A stretch of 64,000 nucleotides of DNA from Microbacterium endophyticum (lineage in GTDB: Bacteria > Actinomycetota > Actinomycetes > Actinomycetales > Microbacteriaceae), in assembly GCF_011047135.1 (NCBI RefSeq), contig NZ_CP049255.1:1364001-1428000 (forward strand), given 5' to 3'. Under the pieces are notes generated by a model. That model had not been told where the DNA came from, did no database searches, and worked only from the letters and a program-made list of their open reading frames with translations. A program made the translations under genes and the position numbers. The first letter of the stretch is position 1. Each line of letters begins with the position of its first letter. Shown piece after piece: positions 59,891 to 64,000 of this stretch.

Positions 59891-61096
59891 GTGGCAAACG
59901 TAACGACGAGTGGAGTCGAGCGCGTTCCTTTCGCCGCATGGCGGATGCTGGGATTCGGCGTCGCCGCGCAGTCAGCGGGCACGTTCGTCGTCAGCACTCC
60001 CGCATTTCTCATCCCGATGCTGCATCTGCAGCAGGGAGTGTCTCTTGCGGATGCCGGCATGCTCGCCGCCGCTCCCACCTTCGGCATGGTGCTGACTCTT
60101 GTCGCGTGGGGCGCACTGGCCGATCGCATCGGCGAGCGCTGGGTCATCGCGGGCGGGCTGGCTCTGACGGCGGTCCTGACCGCGATCGCCGCGTCGACGT
60201 CAGGTTTCGTCGCTTTAGGGCTGCTGCTCGTGCTCGCCGGTGCTGCATCCGCGAGCACGAATTCCGCGAGTGGCCGCATCGTTGTCGGTTGGTTTCCGCG
60301 GCAGCGGCGAGGTCTTGCGATGGGAATCCGCCAGATGTCACAGCCGCTCGGCGTCGCGCTGGCAGCGATCGTCGTGCCGACTCTCGCCGAGAACTACGGG
60401 GTTGGTGCGCCGTTCCTGGCGGCAGCAATCGCGCTCGCTGTGCTCACTGTCGCATGCGCCGTCGCGATTGCGAACCCGCCGCGTCCGGTGCGTGCAGCTA
60501 CGTCAACCTCGCAGTCCAGGAATCCGTATGCCAACGGGCCGTTCTTGGTTCGGATTCATATCGTGTCGATTCTGCTCGTCATTCCCCAGTTCACGCTGTC
60601 GACCTTCGGGCTCGTGTGGCTCGTCGGTGGCCTGCAGTGGAACGCGACAGCCGCGGGCGTGCTCATCGCGGTGTCTCAATTCATCGGCGCGCTCGGTCGA
60701 ATCGTGGTCGGATTCGTGAGCGACCGCGTCGAGACCCGAGTGGGCGTCTTGCGGTGGGTAGCGGTCAGCTGCGTGGGAGTCATGCTGCTGCTCGCGGGAG
60801 TCGGAGAGCTCCACTGGAGCGCAGCTGCTGCGGTGGTGCTGATCCTCGCGAGCACTGTCACCGTTGCCGACAACGGGCTCGCCTTCACCTCGGTTGCGGA
60901 GGCGGCCGGTCCCGCGTGGGCTGGGCGAGCACTCGGGGTACAGAACACGGGGCAGTTCGTTGCGGCATCCGCTGTCGGGCCAGGCATCGGCGCGCTTATC
61001 GCGCTGGTCGGTTATCCACTGACCTTCGCCCTTGTTGCGCTTGCGCCGCTCGCGTCCCTCGGGCTTATCCCGAAGCGCGATCAGCACTGGAGTTGA
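59891..61096 (+). CDS. MFS transporter
   Basis: A 401-residue major facilitator with twelve predicted helices. FLIPMLHLQQGVSLADAGML, the conserved loop 2-3 motif WGALADRIGERWVIAGG, and the second-half equivalent VGFVSDRVETRVGVLRW are visible. GIRQMSQPLGVALAAIVVPT resembles the nitrate/cyanate and anion-symporter-like groups. The substrate is unknown; control by the adjacent FadR-type regulator suggests an organic acid. The GTG at 59891 has GGAGGGG just upstream. Confidence 0.92.
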   Translation: MANVTTSGVERVPFAAWRMLGFGVAAQSAGTFVVSTPAFLIPMLHLQQGVSLADAGMLAAAPTFGMVLTLVAWGALADRIGERWVIAGGLALTAVLTAIAASTSGFVALGLLLVLAGAASASTNSASGRIVVGWFPRQRRGLAMGIRQMSQPLGVALAAIVVPTLAENYGVGAPFLAAAIALAVLTVACAVAIANPPRPVRAATSTSQSRNPYANGPFLVRIHIVSILLVIPQFTLSTFGLVWLVGGLQWNATAAGVLIAVSQFIGALGRIVVGFVSDRVETRVGVLRWVAVSCVGVMLLLAGVGELHWSAAAAVVLILASTVTVADNGLAFTSVAEAAGPAWAGRALGVQNTGQFVAASAVGPGIGALIALVGYPLTFALVALAPLASLGLIPKRDQHWS

Positions 61097-61129
61097 GCGG
61101 TAATGTGCCGAACACCGGATAATAGGCCC

Positions 61130-61399
61130 ATGACCTACCCCGTCGAACGCCGCTCCAATCCGACCGCCTGGGCCGCCTTCTGGTTCGCGTTGGTCGGCCT
61201 CGTGCTCATGCCCATCCCCCTGTTCATCGGCCTGATCCTCGGCGGCGGGCTCTCCGTTGTCGCTGCGATTTTCGGCGTAATCGCGCTCCTGAAGGGCCTC
61301 GCGCGCAGCGGCAAGGGCATTGCGCCCGTCGTGTTCGCCGCGATCTTCATCGCGCTCACGTGGGGCGGCATTTCCATCGGCGGCGGCACCATCTGGTAA
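61130..61399 (+). CDS. Small membrane protein, DUF4190-like
   Basis: An 89-residue protein with two to three helices (AAFWFALVGLVLMPIPLFIG, GGLSVVAAIFGVIALLKGLA, IAPVVFAAIFIALTWGGISI). The overall pattern is like DUF4190 proteins. Its function is unknown. The ATG at 61130 lies 6 nt behind GATAAT (61118-61123), with TTGAGC 19 bp further up, a clear leaderless promoter. A C9 run follows at 61487-61495 in the intergenic space before the FNT gene. Confidence 0.78.
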   Translation: MTYPVERRSNPTAWAAFWFALVGLVLMPIPLFIGLILGGGLSVVAAIFGVIALLKGLARSGKGIAPVVFAAIFIALTWGGISIGGGTIW

Positions 61400-61505
61400 G
61401 TCGTAAGTCCAAGAGAGCCATCCTTCTTCGGAGCTACATCGCTCGGATCAATCCGCACCGGCGGCGTGATCGCCTCAGCCGTACCCCCCCCCAGCCCCGA
61501 TGCGC

Positions 61506-62339
61506 CTAGTCGCGGTGGAAGCGGCGGTCGTCATTCGCGTAGGCGTAGTAGAACCCGATCAATAGTCCGCCGCCGACGTAGTTGCCAAGAAGAACGATTC
61601 CGAGGTTTCCCAGAACAAGTCCGATGTCGAGGCTCTGTTGCAGGCCGACGATCATGAACAGAACCGTGTTTGCAACGGAGTGCTCGAAGCCGACGAAACC
61701 GAACACGAACACACTCGCAATCATCACGAGCATCTTGCCGACGTCGCTCTTGATCAGGCCGTTGTAGACCAACAGCATCGCGAGGTTGATCATGAAGTTG
61801 CAGAAGATGGCACGGACGAACAAGTCACCCCATCCGGCGAAGCTCTCGCCCAGGTACGCGAGCTTGTGGTCCACCGCCTCGCTCATCTGCGCACCGACCT
61901 CTCCGCCGCCAAGCGTCGAGAGTCTCACCATCAGGGCGACGAACAGCCCGCCGATGATGTTGCCTGCGTAGCAGAACACCAGGATGCGCAGAAGCCGCCA
62001 CCATGCGGCGCTGCGGTAGTAGGCACCGACTGTGACGATCATCATGTTCGAAGTCAGCAGCTCGGACTTGCTGTAGTAAATGAACACCAGCGCAAACCCG
62101 AACACTACCGCCCCGACCATGTGGCCGACTCCGACGAGTTCCCCGCGCGCGATGCCGTCGAACGCCGCAAGCACCGTGTAGTACGTGAGGTACATCACGC
62201 CGATGATCGTGCCCGCCATGGCCGCACGCATCAGATATATGCGGATCAGAGCGCCGCTCATGACCGTCTTGGTCTCCAGCGCACCCAGCACTGTCGAAAT
62301 GAACTGCTTGCCGGGGAACAGCTGACTTTGATCGGCCAT
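61506..62339 (-). CDS. Formate/nitrite transporter (FNT) family channel
   Basis: A 277-residue FNT protein with six helices. Family features include FVCYAGNIIGG-like FCYAGNIIGGLFVALMVR, RAIFCNFMINLAMLLVYNGL, GFEHSVANTVLFMIVGL (the central His region) and VLLGNYVGGGLLIGFYYAYA. FNT pentamers pass formate, nitrite or related weak acids. The ion here cannot be told. No formate or nitrite enzymes are adjacent. The start is ATG at 62339. Confidence 0.93.
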   Translation of the reverse strand: MADQSQLFPGKQFISTVLGALETKTVMSGALIRIYLMRAAMAGTIIGVMYLTYYTVLAAFDGIARGELVGVGHMVGAVVFGFALVFIYYSKSELLTSNMMIVTVGAYYRSAAWWRLLRILVFCYAGNIIGGLFVALMVRLSTLGGGEVGAQMSEAVDHKLAYLGESFAGWGDLFVRAIFCNFMINLAMLLVYNGLIKSDVGKMLVMIASVFVFGFVGFEHSVANTVLFMIVGLQQSLDIGLVLGNLGIVLLGNYVGGGLLIGFYYAYANDDRRFHRD

Positions 62340-62443
62340 GTCGTCAGGCTCTCATATACCGGCCGACTTGCTCTCCCGATCGCAGAAACGCCCGCCTGGT
62401 TGCTTCGCAACAGAGGGCACCGCAGCGAGAACCTTCAACAGTG

Positions 62444-63811
62444 TTACGGCCCGACTGCCATGTCGGTGAAGCGGGAGAAGTGACCTTGGAACGCGACAGT
62501 TATCGTGTCGGTCGGGCCGTTTCGGTGCTTCGCCACGATCAGGTCAGCTTCGCCCGCACGCGGACTGTCTTTCTCGTAGGCCGCCTCGCGGTGCAACAGC
62601 ACCACCATGTCGGCATCCTGCTCGATCGAGCCCGATTCACGAAGGTCGCTCAGTGCTGGCTTCTTGTCGGTACGCTGCTCCGGACCACGGTTCAGCTGTG
62701 ACAGCGCGATCACGGGCACGCCGAGCTCTTTCGCCAGCAGCTTCAGCGCACGTGAGAACTCGCTGACCTCTTGCTGACGCGACTCGACACGCTTACCGCT
62801 CGTCATGAGCTGCAGGTAGTCGATGATCACCATCTTCAAACCGACGCGCTGCTTGAGACGACGGCATTTCGCGCGAATCTCCACCAGGGTCATGTTGGGG
62901 CTGTCGTCGATGTAGAGCGGTGCATCGTTGATGCGGCCGCGGGTTGCCGCGATCGTCGTCCAGTCACGCGAGTCGAGCGTTCCCTTACGCATCGCCTGCA
63001 GCGGGATTGCGCCCTCGGCACTCATGAGGCGCATTGCGATCTCGCTGCGGCCCATCTCGAGCGAGAAGACGATGGTCGGCATGTTGTGCTTGATCGCGGC
63101 GGCACGCGCGAAGTCGAGCGCGAGCGTCGACTTACCCATTGCCGGACGAGCCGCAATGATGATCATCTGGCCGGGGTGCAGCCCGTTGGTCAACTGGTCG
63201 AGTCCCGAAAAGCCGGTCGGGATGCCGGTCATCTGACCATCCCGTCCGCGGGCTGCTTCGATCTCATCGACAGCCGCGTCAACGGCGATGGTCAACGGAA
63301 CGTAGTCTTCGGCGGCATCCGCGCCGGTGACGCCGTAAATCTCCGCCTGGGCGTTGTTGACAAGGTCGAGCGCTTCACCCTGGCCCGAATAACCCAACTG
63401 CACGATGCGCGTGCCGGCCTCGACAAGGCGGCGAAGCAGCGCTCGCTCAGAAACGATCGACGCGTAATACCCAGCGTTTGCCGCCGTCGGAACGATCGAC
63501 GTGAGGGTGTGGAGGTAGTCAGCGCCACCGGCGCGCTGCAGCTCGCCGGTCTTGATGAGCTCGTCTGTCACAGCGACGACGTCGGTCGGTTCACCGTGCG
63601 AGTAGAGGCTGAGGATCGCTTCGAAGATCAGCTCGTGCTTTGGAACGTAGAAGTCGACACCGCGCAACGTCTCGATGACATCGGCGACGGCATCCTTCGA
63701 GAGGAGCATTCCTCCGAGCGCGCTCTGCTCTGCCAAATTGTCGTGGGGTGGGGTGCGCTCATGCTCCCGGCGGCTGCCCATTCGGTCTTCAGAGATGTCG
63801 GCGATTGACAC
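62444..63811 (-). CDS. dnaB: Replicative DNA helicase DnaB
   Basis: A 455-residue hexameric fork helicase. N-terminal domain: HDNLAEQSALGGMLLSKDAV and GGADYLHTLTSIVPTAANAG. RecA-like domain: GLHPGQMIIIAARPAMGKST (Walker A), KHNMPTIVFSLEMGRSEIAM, VIIDYLQLMTSGKRVESRQQ (Walker B) and VIALSQLNRGPEQRTDKKPA, ending with KHRNGPTDTITVAFQGHFSR. No intein is present. The GTG at 63811 has GAGAGGAG upstream. The bases after it (63812-64000) show no gene I can support. Confidence 0.97.
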   Translation of the reverse strand: MSIADISEDRMGSRREHERTPPHDNLAEQSALGGMLLSKDAVADVIETLRGVDFYVPKHELIFEAILSLYSHGEPTDVVAVTDELIKTGELQRAGGADYLHTLTSIVPTAANAGYYASIVSERALLRRLVEAGTRIVQLGYSGQGEALDLVNNAQAEIYGVTGADAAEDYVPLTIAVDAAVDEIEAARGRDGQMTGIPTGFSGLDQLTNGLHPGQMIIIAARPAMGKSTLALDFARAAAIKHNMPTIVFSLEMGRSEIAMRLMSAEGAIPLQAMRKGTLDSRDWTTIAATRGRINDAPLYIDDSPNMTLVEIRAKCRRLKQRVGLKMVIIDYLQLMTSGKRVESRQQEVSEFSRALKLLAKELGVPVIALSQLNRGPEQRTDKKPALSDLRESGSIEQDADMVVLLHREAAYEKDSPRAGEADLIVAKHRNGPTDTITVAFQGHFSRFTDMAVGP

Positions 63812-64000
63812 AGTGGTGACGCTCCTCTCAGAAGACTGCCCAGTAACCCGGGCACAAGTGTTGGGGGGTAAAAAACGATCGTGCTGGTGCCCGGCTTAAC
63901 CCCGCGTAACCACTTGACCATCACCCACCGACATCGTTGTCTGCATGTGCGTGCCGGAGCCCCTCGCGCCCGACCGGGACCACGCTATGGGCGAGTCTTC

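Noticed and set aside
59839..61122. A 427-codon open frame overlapping the MFS transporter gene in another plus-strand frame
   Set aside because: The product is Arg/Ala-rich with no helices or motifs; the MFS frame has twelve helices and family motifs. It is a high-GC shadow.
63812..64000. A gene at the right edge
   Set aside because: Short frames exist on both strands but none shows a start signal or a recognisable protein end; the fragment is too short to decide.

Overview
The window is a high-GC chromosomal segment from an actinobacterium, most likely a member of the Microbacteriaceae (Micrococcales). The support is high GC, many GTG starts, DUF222/HNH endonuclease genes, a fused CopD/CtaG protein, short linear operons with 4-bp overlaps, and many start codons lying 5-7 nt behind a TANNNT -10 box (leaderless transcripts). 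No rRNA, CRISPR array, integrase or complete insertion sequence was seen. One tRNA (Gly-CCC) is present.

Layout. 1-5.0 kb: BCCT transporter end, dcd, tRNA-Gly, a membrane protein, an SDR, and a divergent ribokinase/nucleoside hydrolase pair for nucleoside and ribose salvage. 5.0-6.0 kb: a decayed DUF222/HNH copy. 6-14 kb: EamA exporter, a serine-hydrolase-like lipoprotein with a degenerate active site, an iron-regulated heme pair (DUF2470 and heme oxygenase with an IdeR/DtxR-type box), a Pif1-like helicase, a membrane protein, CopD-CtaG and HU. 14.4-15.2 kb: rpmB-rpmG-rpsN, all of the cysteine-poor, zinc-independent type. 15.3-22.4 kb: a zinc operon read leftward (znuA-znuC-znuB-zur-permease-TIGR03943 protein-propeller protein-DNA glycosylase) behind one Zur-like box. 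22.4-27 kb: branched-chain-type 2-oxoacid dehydrogenase (E1alpha, E1beta, E2) behind hisC. 27-38.5 kb: holin-like protein, a WXG-like small protein with a lipase-like partner, LMW phosphatase, purB, small membrane proteins, an intact DUF222/HNH gene, a glycosyltransferase, an NhaA-thioredoxin fusion and a zinc-ribbon SDR.

38.6-45.5 kb looks accessory. It is bounded by two tRNA-like 3'-half repeats sharing an exact 18-mer. It holds a DUF4839 protein, a two-gene orphan module with a probable frameshift, an OLD-like ATPase-TOPRIM nuclease, and a compact three-gene operon (TIGR04255 protein, membrane-anchored HTH protein, and an unrecognised protein with a Ser-Gln-Thr-Cys-Asp motif). This operon is the best candidate here for an undescribed, possibly defensive, system.

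45.6-64 kb returns to ordinary chromosome: lipoprotein, Nudix hydrolase, histidine phosphatase, acetolactate decarboxylase, FAD oxidoreductase, alpha/beta hydrolase, YdeI-like protein, SDR, and a 1412-residue surface hydrolase with a LAXTG (class E sortase) anchor. These are followed by an MmyB-type regulator beside an SDR, a FadR-type GntR regulator beside an MFS transporter with three operator-like repeats 13 bp apart, a formate/nitrite channel, and dnaB at the right edge.
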